From NCBI GenBank assembly GCA_025917655.1, contig CP084609.1, positions 1,860,001 to 1,924,000 on the forward strand: a DNA stretch of 64,000 nt, given 5' to 3'. This DNA comes from Chlorella sorokiniana (Eukaryota; Chlorophyta; Trebouxiophyceae; Chlorellales; Chlorellaceae). Positions 32,292 to 44,300 of this stretch are shown here, piece after piece; position 1 is the first letter of the stretch; every line of letters begins with the position of its first letter. The notes under the pieces were generated by a model that searched no databases, was not told the DNA's origin, and saw only the letters and a list, made by a program, of their open reading frames with translations. Made by a program: the position numbers and the translations under genes.

Positions 32292-33750
32292 CTACCGCCG
32301 CCCGCTCCTGCCGCTGCTGCCACCGCCGCAGCCATTGCCGCCGCCGCGGGGCAGGTACCGCCCAAGCAGGAAGCCGGCCACCAGGCAGGCCGCCCCGTAG
32401 CCGCGAACGACGTCACAACGCCGCTCTTTATCTCCGCCGCACGCTCGTAGATTGGCTGCTTCACTCCCTCTGCAAGTGAGCAGACGATGGGGAACAGGCA
32501 CCCACGTTGCGCCACCTCAGCAAGCTAGTCAGCCCTCTCTGCATAAGGCTGACTCCCACCCGCGGCAGGGAGCTGGATCAGCGACGGCCCCGGCGTCGGC
32601 GGCATCGGGGGCAGGAGGCAGCGCTTGCCTACAAACGGGTCGATGAAGGGCGTGATGAGGGGATCCACAACCGTGAGCAGCTCGCGCGGCAGCCGCCCCG
32701 CCACTGCAGCGCGGGCAATGGAGGGAGTTGCGCCTGTGTGGGCGAAGCAGCGCGGACCGGGCCAGCAGGCAGGCCGGGCGACAGGGCAGTGTTGCGGCAG
32801 AGACGGGGCAATGTGGCATGCAGGTGGTGGGCGGCGGCATGCACGCACGGGCGGCATGGCATGCCACGGCGTGCTGGTGGCAGAAAGACCGCCCCAGCGG
32901 CGGCGGCGCCGCCGCCAAGCGGCACCCACCTGCGTCTGGCAGGCTTGCCGCCATAAAGTCAGTGTAGGTGGCTGCTTGGCCCGAGGGCGTGCTGCTGGCG
33001 GACGTGAGGGCCTCCAGCAGCGACTCGCCCAGCCTGCGCAGCGCAGCGCAGCGCAGCGCAGGCGACGTGAGCAGCCGCAAGCGGGGCAGGCAGGCGGCGT
33101 GGCTGCCACGGCAGCGGCAGCGCGGCAGCAGCAGGCGGACACCCCACTCACATGGTGCCGCGGCTGCGCAGCACGGGCGCCAGCTCTCGCGCCTGCGCCC
33201 GGAACTCGTTGATCAAGCGGCGCTGCATCTGGCGCTCCATGTAGAGCAGGCTCTTGCGCCGGTCCTGCGCCACAGGGCGGCCCCGCCGCAGGCAGGAAGC
33301 AAGCGTGTGTAACGGGCTGGGGAGCAGGAAGCCGCAGGCAGCAGGCGGGGCATGGCATGGCAGCGCAGTCACACAGGAGCCCCAGGCATGCTGGAGGGGC
33401 GGGTGCTGCTGGGGGACTGGGAGGGAGATGCTGCAGAGGCAGCGAGGCGGCGACGCTGCTCACCTGCACCAGCCCCCGGACCCATTCGGGCAGCAGGCCC
33501 AGGATGCGATCCGTGAGGGGTTCAATTTGCTTGACCTGATGGTACAGGGATGTGCGCTGCAGCCGCAGCAGGGGGAGAACATGCGCATCGAGGGTGCCTG
33601 ACGTGCCGGCGGCTCGGCACAGGCGGCGGCAACATTGAAAGCAAAACCAGTTCGGCTTGCGTTCCGGGCATTGCTCACTTTATGATCTGGCGGCACCCTG
33701 GATGCTGCTTGTTGCTGCCCTTCTTGTTCTGAGCTTGCCGCCTGCGCCAT
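32292..33750 (-). CDS. Unrecognised helical protein with a C-terminal membrane anchor
   Basis: Exons in transcript order are 33464-33750, 33152-33264, 32930-33033, 32629-32733 and 32292-32469, joined in phase. ATG 33750 starts a polar N-terminus (MAQAASSEQEGQQQAAS). Helical blocks follow: LLRLQRTSLYHQVKQIEPLT, RILGLLPEWVRGLVQ, RRKSLLYMERQMQRRLINEF, TMLGESLLEALTSASS and RELLTVVDPLITPFIDPFVE. The last 40 residues contain one hydrophobic stretch (GAACLVAGFLLGRYL) followed by a Gly/Arg tail, as in tail-anchored proteins. I do not recognise the family. The fourth intron uses a GC donor (plus-strand 32628). A -1 correction is needed near 33592 and another near 32402. It is divergent to chlorophyll synthase, which hints at but does not prove a plastid role. 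Confidence 0.6.
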
Positions 33751-34030
33751 CGGAATTTGTATGTCGAAAGTTCAGCTGGCAAGCAATGATGTCCGCAACT
33801 TGCACAAGGAATTGTCCGCAGTATGCGTGCGACTTTCAGGGAGCTCAGGCGACAGCAGCGAAGGAGCACAACGCTGAGCTGGCCCAGGCTGGACCACCCT
33901 GATCCGAGATGGGGTTGAAAAAACACGTTTCCAACGAATAGTGCGTCACTGTGACCTTCAAGGAATTCGGAAGCCACCGCCCAGCTCCTGTAGACTGCTT
34001 CTTGTGACACACATTGGGACACTGGACAGC
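33751..34030. promoter_or_regulatory. Divergent 5' region between the anchor protein and CHLG
   Basis: The start codons are 280 bp apart. A perfect palindrome GTCACTGTGAC (33945-33955) lies about 75 bp upstream of the CHLG ATG. It is a candidate protein-binding site, inferred from symmetry and position only. Confidence 0.55.
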
Positions 34031-37000
34031 ATGAACGCCACTGTTCGTGCCCCCTTCGCCAGCAGCGTGGGACTTGCCTCCCGCAGCAGCAGCATTTCCG
34101 GCAAGGCGCTGGTGACCCGCACATTCCGCCCACAGCACACCAGGGGTGGGTTCGCTTGGCAAGCCCGGGCAGCAGCACTCCCACTGCGCAACCATTCGTT
34201 TTCCAATCAACTGCTATCGACGGGGCACGATGGACGGGCGTCCTTGACAGGCTGTGCTGCCCCGCCGCCAAGGCGGCTCCCGCCGCCAAGGCGGCTTGGT
34301 CGCCGCCTGCGCCGAAGCCAACCCTGCTTTGCGCTCTCGCAGGCCTGGCGCCCGTGCTGGCCGCACAGAAGACGGAGAAGAAGGGCAAGGAGCAGGAGGT
34401 GTTCCTGGGCGTGAAGGGCAATGCGCAGGTGCGGCTCTCATCGAGCGGCGGCGAGCTGGCGCGCAAGCAGAAACCTTTGCTGCACGACGCCGCAGGGCTG
34501 GAAACGAACGTCGCGCTGGTTGGCCCGTCACGTAAAACGTTGCGCGTGCCAGCTCGTTGCATCATGCCGCCCTGCTTCCCCGCTGCATCGCAGCTGCTGG
34601 GCATGAAGGGCGCTGACGTGGAGACCGACATCTGGAAGATCCGCGTGCAGCTGATGAAGCCCGTCACCTGGATCCCCCTCATCTGGGGTGGGCTACCCGC
34701 AGCAGGCCCACAGCCGCGGCGCCTCTCGACCAGCAGCGACACAGCAGCGGCTCACCAGCGCCGGCATCCAGGGCCGGTGGCCCACGCCACAAGCTCCAGC
34801 ATACAGTCCTAGCTTGGGCCCCCTCCCCCAAAGCGGCTGCCCACACCCGCCCCCGCCCTGCCCCTGCGCCTGCAGGCGTGCTGTGCGGCGCCGCCGCCTC
34901 GGGCGCCTTCACGTGGACCCCGAAAACGTGGCCAAGTCGGCGCTGTGCATGCTCATGAGCGGGCCGCTGCTGACGGGATACACGCAGGTGCAGGCCGGCT
35001 GCTCTCCCGGCCCTGCCCCTGGCCCTGGCCCCGGCCCGGCCCTGGCCCTGGCCCGACAGGGCAGCTCATACTTGCGGCAGCAAGGAGTGCGTGGGCAGGG
35101 CAGGCGGCGCTCCGGGTGATGCTGCAGCCTGCTCCCAGCCTGCGGGAAGCCATCCCTGGTGTTCCTTTGACCGGGATGTACCGCCTGCACCGCATTACAT
35201 CCAACTGCAGACCATCAACGACTGGTACGACCGCGAGATCGATGCCATCAACGAGCCGTACCGCCCCATCCCGTCTGGTGCGTACCGCGGAAACCAGGCT
35301 GTACCCTGACAGCGCAGGAACCAGGACCGGCAACGCCAGCCCCGGCCCCGGCCTCGGCCAGCAGAGCTCCTGCCAGCGCGCTGCTCCACAGCCGGCCCGC
35401 TCGCCTACCGTGCTGACGGGCCCTGCCGCCGCGCCGCTGCACGCCGTGCCGCAGGCGCCATCAGCGGGGAGGTGAAGGCCCAGATCTGGGCGCTGCTGCT
35501 GGGCGGCATCGGCGTGGCCTTCATTCTGGACCAGTGGGCAGGTGTGTGGTTGGGGGGGGCGGGCGGAACAGCCAGGATTTCCCGGAATGGCACACACCAT
35601 GGGCCGCCTCCCGGGGCCGCCAACAGCTTGCAGCAGCACCCAGGCTCAGCTGAGCAGCGTCAGCCAAGGGCGCCAGGCAAGGGCCGTGCGATTTTAGGGG
35701 CTCCCCCGCCTTTCCCCCTGTGCGGCCAAGCTGCGCACTGCCTGCGCTGCACCAAGCCGGCATGCGTGCACACCTGCCCCGCTGCAGGCCACGACTGGCC
35801 GGTGATGACCGTGCTGGCCGTCTTTGGCTCCTTCATCTCCTACATCTACTCGGGTGGGGGCGGGGGAGGCGGTGGGTGGGGGCTGCTTTTGGGCCTATAT
35901 GTCTACAAATGCGTGACGGGTGGGGGAAAGGTGGGTGGAGTGCATGACTGGTTTCGGCTGCCGTTTCCACTGTTGCTTGAGCCTTCCCTTGTGTAGGGAT
36001 TGCTGCAGCCCGCCCTTGACCCCTGCCCCCCCCGGCTGCAGCGCCGCCGCTGAAGCTGAAGCAGAGCGGCTGGGCGGGCAACTACGCGCTGGGCAGCAGC
36101 TACATCGCGCTGCCCTGGTGGGCGGGCCAGGTGCGCACCCGCCGACTCTGCACCGCTGTCACAGGGGGCCACTCCCTTGGCGTGAACACACTCACACACA
36201 CACAAACCATCACCACCATCACTACCACCACCCCCGCCTTGTATCGCACGCACACATTGCAAGCTCATGCAACAGCCAACAGCCAACAGCTTGCAGCCTG
36301 CCCCGCCACGCGATTTACCACCAGCAACGCGCGTACAGCGAGTCCTTCCCTGCGTGCGGCCCCCCCCCCACTGCAGGCCCTGTTTGGCACCCTGTCCCTG
36401 GACGTGATGGTGCTCACCGTGCTCTACTCCATCGCCGGCCTGGGCATCGCCATCGTCAACGACTTCAAGTCCATCGAGGGTGGGGCCCCCGGAGGGCGGC
36501 TGGTTGCGTGCCTGTGCTGGGTGGTGGGTGGTGGTGGGATGTGCGTGTGGTGTGCGTGTGGAGTGCTGCGCACTGTGCAAAGCTCGCCGCACCTGCTCAG
36601 CTGCCGAGGGCGATGCCAGGCTTGTTGCACCACTTTACCCCACCGCCCCTTCCCTCCCCACCCCACTTTCACACACGTCCCTACCCACACACGCACCTGC
36701 TGCAGGCGACCGCGCTCTGGGCCTGCAGTCGCTGCCTGTTGCGTTTGGCGTGGACACGGCCAAGTGGATCTGCGTGGGCTCCATCGACGTCACGCAGGCG
36801 AGCCGGCGGCACGCTTTTGTGTGCTTTGCGTGCTTTGTGTGGCGTGTGTAACGTGTATGGCGTGTATGGGTGCGGGCATGCCGGCGTGCATGCCCGCTCT
36901 TCTGGCGCAAGCTCTTGGGAACACATGCCACGGCCAGCCCTCGGGTTTCCAACACCTGGCTCCTCTGTCACCCCCCATCCCCGCTGCCGCCCTCTCGCCC

Positions 37001-37933
37001 CTCGGCTGCCCACCCTCCCTCCCACTCCTCCCCCGTCCCGCCCCCCTTCCGCAGCTTGGTATCGCCGCCTACCTGGCCTTCGGGCTGGACGAGCCCATCT
37101 ACGCCGCCGTGCTGCTGGCCCTCATCCTGCCGCAGGCAAGCTGCCTCCTCCTGCGGCCCCCTGCCCCTGCCTTCCCGTCGCCCGCCTGCCCCTGCTCTGC
37201 CGTCACGGTGGCTGCCCAGCGTTCCCCGCACCCGCGCTGTGCCTGCGTCGCATGCTGCCTGCTCTCACCCGTCATCCCGCTTTCCCGCTCCGCCTTGATG
37301 CCCCGCACCTCCCGAGATATTATGCTCGATCCCCCCCCCCACCCCACCCCACCTCACTGCCCCCCCCACCCCCGCTATTCACGCCTCGACCCCCCTTTCC
37401 CCGCGTGTGCAGATGTACGCCCAGTACAAGTACTTCCTGCCAGACCCCGTGGCCAACGACGTAAAGTACCAGGCCTCGGCGCAGGTGGGTGGGTGGGGCA
37501 GGGTGGGAGGGGTTGGGGGCAGGGCTGGGCGGGGCGGAGGGGATTCCAAAGGGGGATCAGGACGGTCATAAGCGCTCCTCGGCTTACAGCGTGGGGGCGG
37601 GTGCAGCGGGGGCACGGCGTGTGCAGCCAGGGATGCCGCTGGAAGTGGCGGGTCTGGGCAAACAGGCACCCTCTGGCGCGCTGCGTTGCAGCGCTGCAGG
37701 CCCCCAGCTCAGCTCCCCCGCCCTGCTCCAGTTGGCGACCGAGGCACCCCTCACGCCCCCTTGGTACCCACTCCTGCCCGCAGCCCTTCCTGGTGTTTGG
37801 CCTGCTGACGACCGGCCTGGCGGTCGGCGCTCACAACAACGCGGCGGCGGCGGCGGCCAATGCCGCTGAGCTGGCGGGCGGCGCGGCGGCGTACGTCGCT
37901 GACGTGGCAGCCTCCCTCTCCACCATGCTGTGA
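34031..37933 (+). CDS. CHLG: Chlorophyll synthase, chloroplast
   Basis: This UbiA-type prenyltransferase attaches phytyl or geranylgeranyl diphosphate to chlorophyllide in the thylakoid. Thirteen exons were inferred: 34031-34145, 34343-34428, 34594-34687, 34876-34986, 35211-35277, 35455-35541, 35788-35853, 36042-36130, 36377-36479, 36706-36796, 37055-37135, 37413-37484 and 37784-37933. The N-terminus from ATG 34031 is a Ser/Arg-rich transit peptide. The first Asp-rich motif is QTINDWYDREIDAINEPYRP and the second is IAIVNDFKSIEGD. LMKPVTWIPLIWG, SAPPLKLKQSGWAGNYALG and LPDPVANDVKYQASAQPFLV are also diagnostic. Eight or nine hydrophobic segments are visible. Two consecutive introns use GC donors (36797, 37136). 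One -1 break at 34918-34921 needs one C. An Ala-rich C-terminal tail (about 37835-37925) extends beyond the plant enzyme. Confidence 0.97.
35000..35062 (+). repeat. CCCTGG-type hexanucleotide repeat in a CHLG intron
   Basis: About eight imperfect copies of CCCTGG or CCCCGG lie directly after the donor of the exon ending at 34986. Confidence 0.7.
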
Positions 37934-38575
37934 AGGGCATGAGGGCGCCCACCCTGATTCTGCATACGGAAGACGATACTCTGCATGCTTGCTTGCCTGA
38001 TGCCGACGTCCCTGGCTCCACCAGCCGCCAGCTGCGAGAAGCTGCACCATAGACCCAGCCACCCAAACCACAATCCTGCCCACATTTGCGGCAGGCGTTC
38101 CTACACACCGGTCCCGCCACATTATTTTGTTCTACCGGCAATCGCCCCTCCCTTGCTCGCTTCGCCTGATTGGCCTGCTTGTCCCTCCCCCACGCCGCTC
38201 TGTGCTCCCTGCGCGCCCTCTTTGTTTCCAGTTCCTTCCACTACATTGTACGTAATTTACTGCACATGCCTGGCTGACACGCAGAGGATCCTTCTTGGCA
38301 GCAGAGTACAAGACACTTAATCCGCCTGTTGCAGGTGTGTTCAGTAGCGCCGGTAGCTGGTGGAACAAAAAGGGGTTTGGAGAGCATTACTTGAGAAAAC
38401 ACAGTCAGCAGTCCAATGTGCAGAGTACACAAGGGGATCCTGTGGGAGAACAAAAGAAGACGTTGGGAGGGCATCATGCAGCTTGCGCCGTGGCGCGCAG
38501 CCACTGCTGTCGCTTCTTCACGCCCGACGATCGGCCCTTCAAGTGGCGCGGCTTGCGCTGCGCTCCTCTGCCGCT
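37934..38575. other. Convergent intergenic region between CHLG and the rhodanese gene
   Basis: This 642-bp gap between convergent genes contains both 3' UTRs. A TGTACGTAA near 38246 resembles the algal poly(A) signal but is not an exact match. No exon was supported. Confidence 0.45.
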
Positions 38576-41032
38576 TCACTTGCCCAGGAGATCGGTGAGC
38601 ACAGAGGAGTTGGTGGCCATCTGCACAACGGGAGACGGCGGGTTGGAAGCTTTTCAGAAGCTATAGGTCCGCAGCTGCAAATGCTACGCAAGGACCCTGC
38701 TACGCACGGCCTTCTTATAAGGATTCACAGCACTTGGTGGTGCGTCTGCCATCTGCGGGTCACCTCTCGCTCCGTCAGCGCCACCTTTGGTCCCACCCCA
38801 CCCGCAAACCCGGCCCCACCCCGACACCCAACCCACCACCCCCACCTCAAACCACCCAACGCCCACCATCACCCTCGTCATGGGATGCCGCTGCAAACAC
38901 CCAACATCCCCCCAGAAGGGGAGTCCCAGCCGCCGCCGCTCACCTCGTAGCCGAACCAGGCCAGGTCCAGCACCAGCAGCGCCGCCAGCACCTTTATGAT
39001 GTTGCTGGCGCCCCCCGCAAAGCCCTCGCTGCGCGACACCTCGCGCTGCGCCTCGGTCCAGCCCAGCAGGCCCGACAGGCCGCCCACGCCTGCGCAGGCG
39101 TGGTGGGGCGCGGCAGAATGGGGAATGGCAAGAGAGGCAGGGGCCGAGGAGCAGGGGGCAAGGCACTCGTTGCCCGGCCACCAAGGGGGCAGCAGCGGCC
39201 TCCGCAGACACAAACACGGAGCCTGGCGAGCGCCGGCGGCAGGGACTTGCAGCGGGAAGCACAGCTCTCAGCCCGCCCAGCCCGCTGCCAGCGCACCGCC
39301 CAGCCGGATGTCCACGCCGTCCTTGGTCTGCAGGTCGCCCGGCTGCGCGGTGTCGAAGCCGCCGTTGATCCAGGCCAGGGGGCCGTAGCCCGCGCGGCTC
39401 AGCTGCTCGCAGGCTGCCAGCGACCTGCGCAGCACGAAGGCGGAGGGGGCTGCGGCTCAGAGCCCGCCCTGCTGGGCTGCAGGCGTGCACAGCCTGCTCG
39501 CCATCCTGCGAGCCGAAACATGCAGCCGCATTTTGCACTGCAGAGCAGAAGGCTGCCAAGGCAGCGCAGGCAAGCAAACGCAGGCCGTCTGGCCCTTCAG
39601 CAAGGCGACCGTGCGCCGCATGCCTTCACCCCCTTCCCCCATCACCCACCCACAAACACCGCCCCTGCAGCCCCTCCTCCCCGCAGCTCACCGCAGCCCC
39701 TTCTGGCAGGCCACCACCACGGAGGCATCCTTGGGGATGGAGGCCTGCACCTCCGCCAGGAACTGCGTGTTGGGCTTCATGTGGGTGCCGCCCAGCCACC
39801 AGCCGCCCATGCCAAAGTTGGTGGCCTGCGCTGGGTGGGCGGGCACGGGACCGCCGCCGATTGAGGGGCGCGAGCTCGTGCTTTCGGGCGCGGGTGTGCA
39901 TGTAATGGCAGGGGTGCGGATGGGCAGCGAGGCAAGCACGCTCCAGCAAAAGCGGTGCACATGATGCTGGGCTGCCTTGGCTGCAGCTGGCACTCCGTGC
40001 AGCTGCTCCACACACCCTGCGCCTCTGCACAGCTCGTGCGCCTCTGCAACAGAGGCGATCACCCCGCTCACTGCCATGGCAACCCCACCACCGACCGTGC
40101 CCACCTGCTTCAGGAAGCCGGCGGGAGAGTAATCGTTGTCAGGCACAAACAGGGGCACCTCCACCGCGCCCACCAGCTTGGCCTGGGGCAGGGGAAGGGA
40201 GGGAGTGGGGGCGGTGGGGGGGCAGAAAACGCGGCAGGACGCCTCAGCGAGCTGGCGCAGCAGCGCAGGCACGGTCCGCAGCTGGTCCATGGCTGCCGTA
40301 ATTGATCGGTTCGGAAACCGAGGTCAGGGAGGCAAGGGGGAAGGAGAGGGGCGCACTGCAGGCGGTGTGCTGCCGCTGGGGAGGCAGCGAGGCAGGTGCG
40401 CGGCCTCACGTTGGCGGTTTCGGTCGGCGGCCGCACGTCCAGCAGCACCCAGCCCTCCTTCACCAGCTTGCCCGCCTCCTTGGCAGACACGTTCTGCACC
40501 TTGCCCTCCCGGATCTGCGGCGGCAGGGTGGCTGCTCACGCTGACGAATCCCTCGGGCAACAGGCCAGCAACAGGCCAAGCCTGCTGTTTGCAACGTTTG
40601 TGTGCCAAGAGTTCGGCGGGAAGCGTGGTTTGGATCCCGGATCATCTGAACACAGCCCTGGGCAGGACCACCGCAAGATGCGCGCAGCCCCTGCGCACCT
40701 GGCTCTCCCACCGCCTCTGCGCCGCGCTCTGCTCGGCAGCGTTGGTGGCCGCAAGCACACGCACCGCGCGGCGGCACTGCACCGGCCGCCGCGGTGCTGC
40801 CTGCGGCTGCTGTACCGGGGTGCGGTGCCCTGCAAAATCAAGATCAACCGATAGGGTGCATGGACGCTTTGCCTACAATGCAAGCACGGCAGGTGAGAAG
40901 GCCACGCCCGCCTCCTGCCGCCGCACCGCCTTTGCCAGCACGAGCAGCGGGCTGGTTTCCGCAGTGACTCCGCTCACCCGTCGAGGACGGCGCGGTGACA
41001 AGCACGCCACGCTGTGCGAGGGCCGCCGACAT
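38576..41032 (-). CDS. Plastid rhodanese-like domain protein with C-terminal membrane segment (STR10-like)
   Basis: Exons in transcript order are 40978-41032, 40699-40829, 40410-40514, 40105-40182, 39692-39825, 39297-39424, 38944-39089 and 38576-38620, all in phase without any frame correction. ATG 41032 begins MSAALAQRGVLVTAPSSTG, and the Arg-rich stretch after it fits a transit peptide. The rhodanese domain runs from KVQNVSAKEAGKLVKEGWVL through LLDVRPPTE, KLVGAVEVPLFVPDNDYSP and ASVVVACQKGLRSLAACEQL to GPLAWING.  The active-site loop is CQKGLRS, so the catalytic Cys is present. A hydrophobic helix (LAALLVLDLAWFGYE) follows near the end. The last exon is only 45 nt (MATNSSVLTDLLGK). The closest known relatives are Arabidopsis STR10-type proteins, whose function is unclear. 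Divergent to CtpA. Confidence 0.85.
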
Positions 41033-41389
41033 ATCGCCAAGGGTGGGAATGGCAAGCGGTGCGCAAGCTGTAGACAGAGCCTGCGGATCTGCGGCTGCAG
41101 GAAACAGTCCTTGATACTTGGCAGGTTGCCAATGTAGCGTCTGCAGGGCTTGCGCCCTTGCCTATGCCAAGCACAATCTGGGTGAGCCGTACTGCGAGTA
41201 TTTTCCACCCGTGACCAACTGTCAGAAATGGCAGCGCTCCGTGCGATCTGGCATCTACACAGATTATATCGATTGATCGATATCCCGCCGACACGCTTTC
41301 AGGTGTCAAGACCGGTGGGCGTCTCACAAGCACCTCAAGATGGGCGGCAGAGTGGTGCATTTCGCTGCGGACGCATCCATCAAGGCACG
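41033..41389. promoter_or_regulatory. Divergent 5' region between the rhodanese protein and CtpA, with an inverted repeat
   Basis: The gap is 357 bp. ATATCGAT-TG-ATCGATAT (41266-41283) is a perfect 8-bp inverted repeat with a 2-bp spacer, centred about 115 bp upstream of the CtpA ATG, in an AT-rich island within GC-rich DNA. It may be a dimeric transcription-factor site. Confidence 0.6.
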
Positions 41390-44300
41390 ATGGACTCCCT
41401 CTCAGCGCCCTACGCGCTGCACCGCCTCAGCCAGGCCAGCGCCTGCCGCCGCTGCTGCCAAGCCCGCCGCCTCACGCGGCAGCGGAGCGCCCGGCGGATG
41501 CGTGCAGCAGCAGCAGCACGCAGCTCGGCCCGTTGCAGCAGGCTGTCGATGCGCTTTCCAGGCGCGCGGCGGCGCTCGCGCTGGCGGCCGCTGTGGCTGC
41601 GTCGGCGGCGCTGGCGGCGCCCGCTGACGCCGTCACTCAGGAGCAGCTGCTCTTTTTGGAGGCCTGGCGGGCGGTGGACCGCGCTTACGTGGACAAGAAG
41701 TTCAACGGGCAGAACTGGTTCAAGGTGCGGCACGTCGGCACCTCGTCACATAGAAAGCGGCAGGCAGGGTGCTGGCTGGGCGGTCCTGGCACAGCCCATA
41801 AAGTTCTGCCCTGCCATTGCACGCCCCCAGCCGCACGGGGTGCAGGCCAGCTGCACCCCTCACAGCATCAGACGCAGGAGCGTTTGTAGGGCGTGGTCGA
41901 TATGCGTGCCGTCCTCAGCCGCCTGCTCTGCCGCCAATCCCTGCCGATCCTGCTGCCGCGCCGCCCTCAGGTGCGCGAGGATGCCCTGAAGAAGCAGCCG
42001 CTGGGCTCCCGCGCGGAGACGCACGCCGCCATCCGCACGCTGCTGGCCTCCCTGGGGGACCCCTTCACTCGCTTCCTGGACCCCGAGCAGTACGCCGCCC
42101 TGAGGTGAGCAGTACTGCAGGCCGCGGCCAACAGCACACCGTGCTTGCGCAAGCAGGCACCGGCCCAGGCGGCTCCGCGGCACGCACACCCCGCAGAGGC
42201 ATGTGTGCTGCGCCCCACACGCTGCGCCCCGTCGCGCTGCCTGCGCCCGAGCCGCCCTTGGCGGTTGTGCTGTGCAGCAGGACGTCTGTTCTGACGCTGC
42301 CCGTGGGTTCTCTGCTGCGCCGCCCTGCAGGCGCAGCACAGCCGGCTCGGTCACCGGGGTGGGCGTCGAGGTGTCGTTTTCGCCGCGCCAGGGCAGCGGC
42401 GCAGCGCTGCTGGTCATCGCGCCGGCGCCGGGGGGCCCCGCAGAGCGGGCAGGCATCCGCCCGGTGATGAAATCCTGGCGATCGATGGGCAGGACACGAG
42501 CACGTTGTCGCTGTATGCGGCAGGTGAGAACAGAGGGAGGGGGCAAAGTTGGAGGGTGGAGGGGTGCGTTATTTTAGGAGAGCATTGCAGGCTGTTTCGG
42601 GACCTAATGGCAGCGGCAGCTGGAGGGAGCTGATGCAGCTTGTGGCGCGGGGTGCCTCAGGCGCGGCGGCAGCAGCAGCGGCCACAAGCCGTGCCGATCA
42701 AGCGCGCTACCCCCATCCCGCCCCCGCCTGCCCGCAGGCAACATGCTGCAGGGGCCCGATGGCACAGAGGTGGTGCTGCGGGTGCAGCCGGGGGCAGCGG
42801 CGGCGCCCGCGTGACGTGCGAGTGGCCCGCGAGCCGATTGCCTTCAACCCGGTTGACTACGCGCTGTGCGGCAGCAGCGGTGAGGGAGCAGGGCCGGCAG
42901 AGCGAGCCGGGCGGGGCGCTGCACCGCGCTGCGGCAGCCGTGGCACGAGATGTTAAAGCCTGTGCGCAGGCCCCCACCCCCGCTGCCTGGAGATCGCTAG
43001 AGTGTCCTGGAGCAGCCCGGGGTGCCCCCTCCTCTCCCAGTCTCTGAGCCACCCTCGAGCGGCTTCTGCCACCTTGCCCACCCATGTTGAGCCCCACCGT
43101 TGCCTTTGTGTGCCTCAGGCCAGCTGGCGCCTGGCAGCAGCGACGACAAGCTGGGCTACGTGCGCATCGCCACCTTCAGCAAGCAGACCACGGAGAAAGT
43201 GAGGGAGGCGCTGACAACGCTCAAGGAGGAGGTGCGGCGGTAGCCTGGCTTCTGTGTGTGTGTGTGGGAGGGGGTATCCCCGACACACGCACCATGTACC
43301 GCTGGTCGCCCGGCTCTGCCAGCTCAGGAAGCTGCGCTTCCCCGCTGCCGTGCCTCCTTGCCTTGTGGCGCTGCGCTGGGAGCGCAACACGTGCGTGGAT
43401 GCTTGTGGGCCCCGATAATCCCTGCCAATTGGCAGGTCGCCGTCCCTCCCCCACCTGGCTGTGCCTGCGGCGTACCTCTGCGCCCATCGATGGCACCATC
43501 AAGGCGCTCAGCGCACGTTGCTGGCTCGCAGGGCGCGCGGCACCTCGTGCTGGATGTGCGCAACAACGGCGGCGGCCTGTTCCCCTCGGGGGTGGAGGTG
43601 GGACGCATGCTGCTGGCGCGCGGCGACATCGTGCTGATCGCCGACAGGTGCGTGCAGCGCGGGCGAGCGTCCTCTGATACGTGTGGGTGGGTGGGTGTGT
43701 ATGTGCCTGCATGCATGTCCGGGAAAGCAAGGATCTGGCAGCTGGCCCAAGTGCCGGCAGCCGCTGTGCACCGGCAGCGCTGCGGAGGCAGCCCTCGCCC
43801 CAGCCGCACCTTCGCCCCTGCCGCAAGCGAGGCCGCGTTGCGAGGGACAGCGTAAGCTCATGCACTTGCACCATCAGGACCACCAGCTCCAACCCTTCCG
43901 CTGCTGCCCTGCCCCCATTCCAAGCAGCGACGGCGTGCGCGACATCTACTCGGCGCAGGGCACCCCCTGGACCCCGACACCCCGCTGGTGGTGCTGGCCA
44001 ACCGCGGCACCGCCAGCGCCAGCGAGGTGCTGGCGGGGGCGCTCAAGGACAACGGGCGGGCGGGGGTGGCGGGGAGAACACCTTTGGCAAGGGGCTGATC
44101 CAGGTGGGCGGGTGCTTGTGGGTGGGGGGTGAGCGAGAGTTTCCTTTTGTTGGGGTGTGTGGGGGAAATCGGAAGGGGGAGGGGCGGCAGTTGCGAGGGG
44201 CTGTGGGCCCACCCCCGGCGGTGAAGTGTTCATGTTGGGTGGGGCCTGTCCATGCGCATGTGCAGCAAGGCCTCTTCAAATTGGTTGTTCGGCATGGCCG

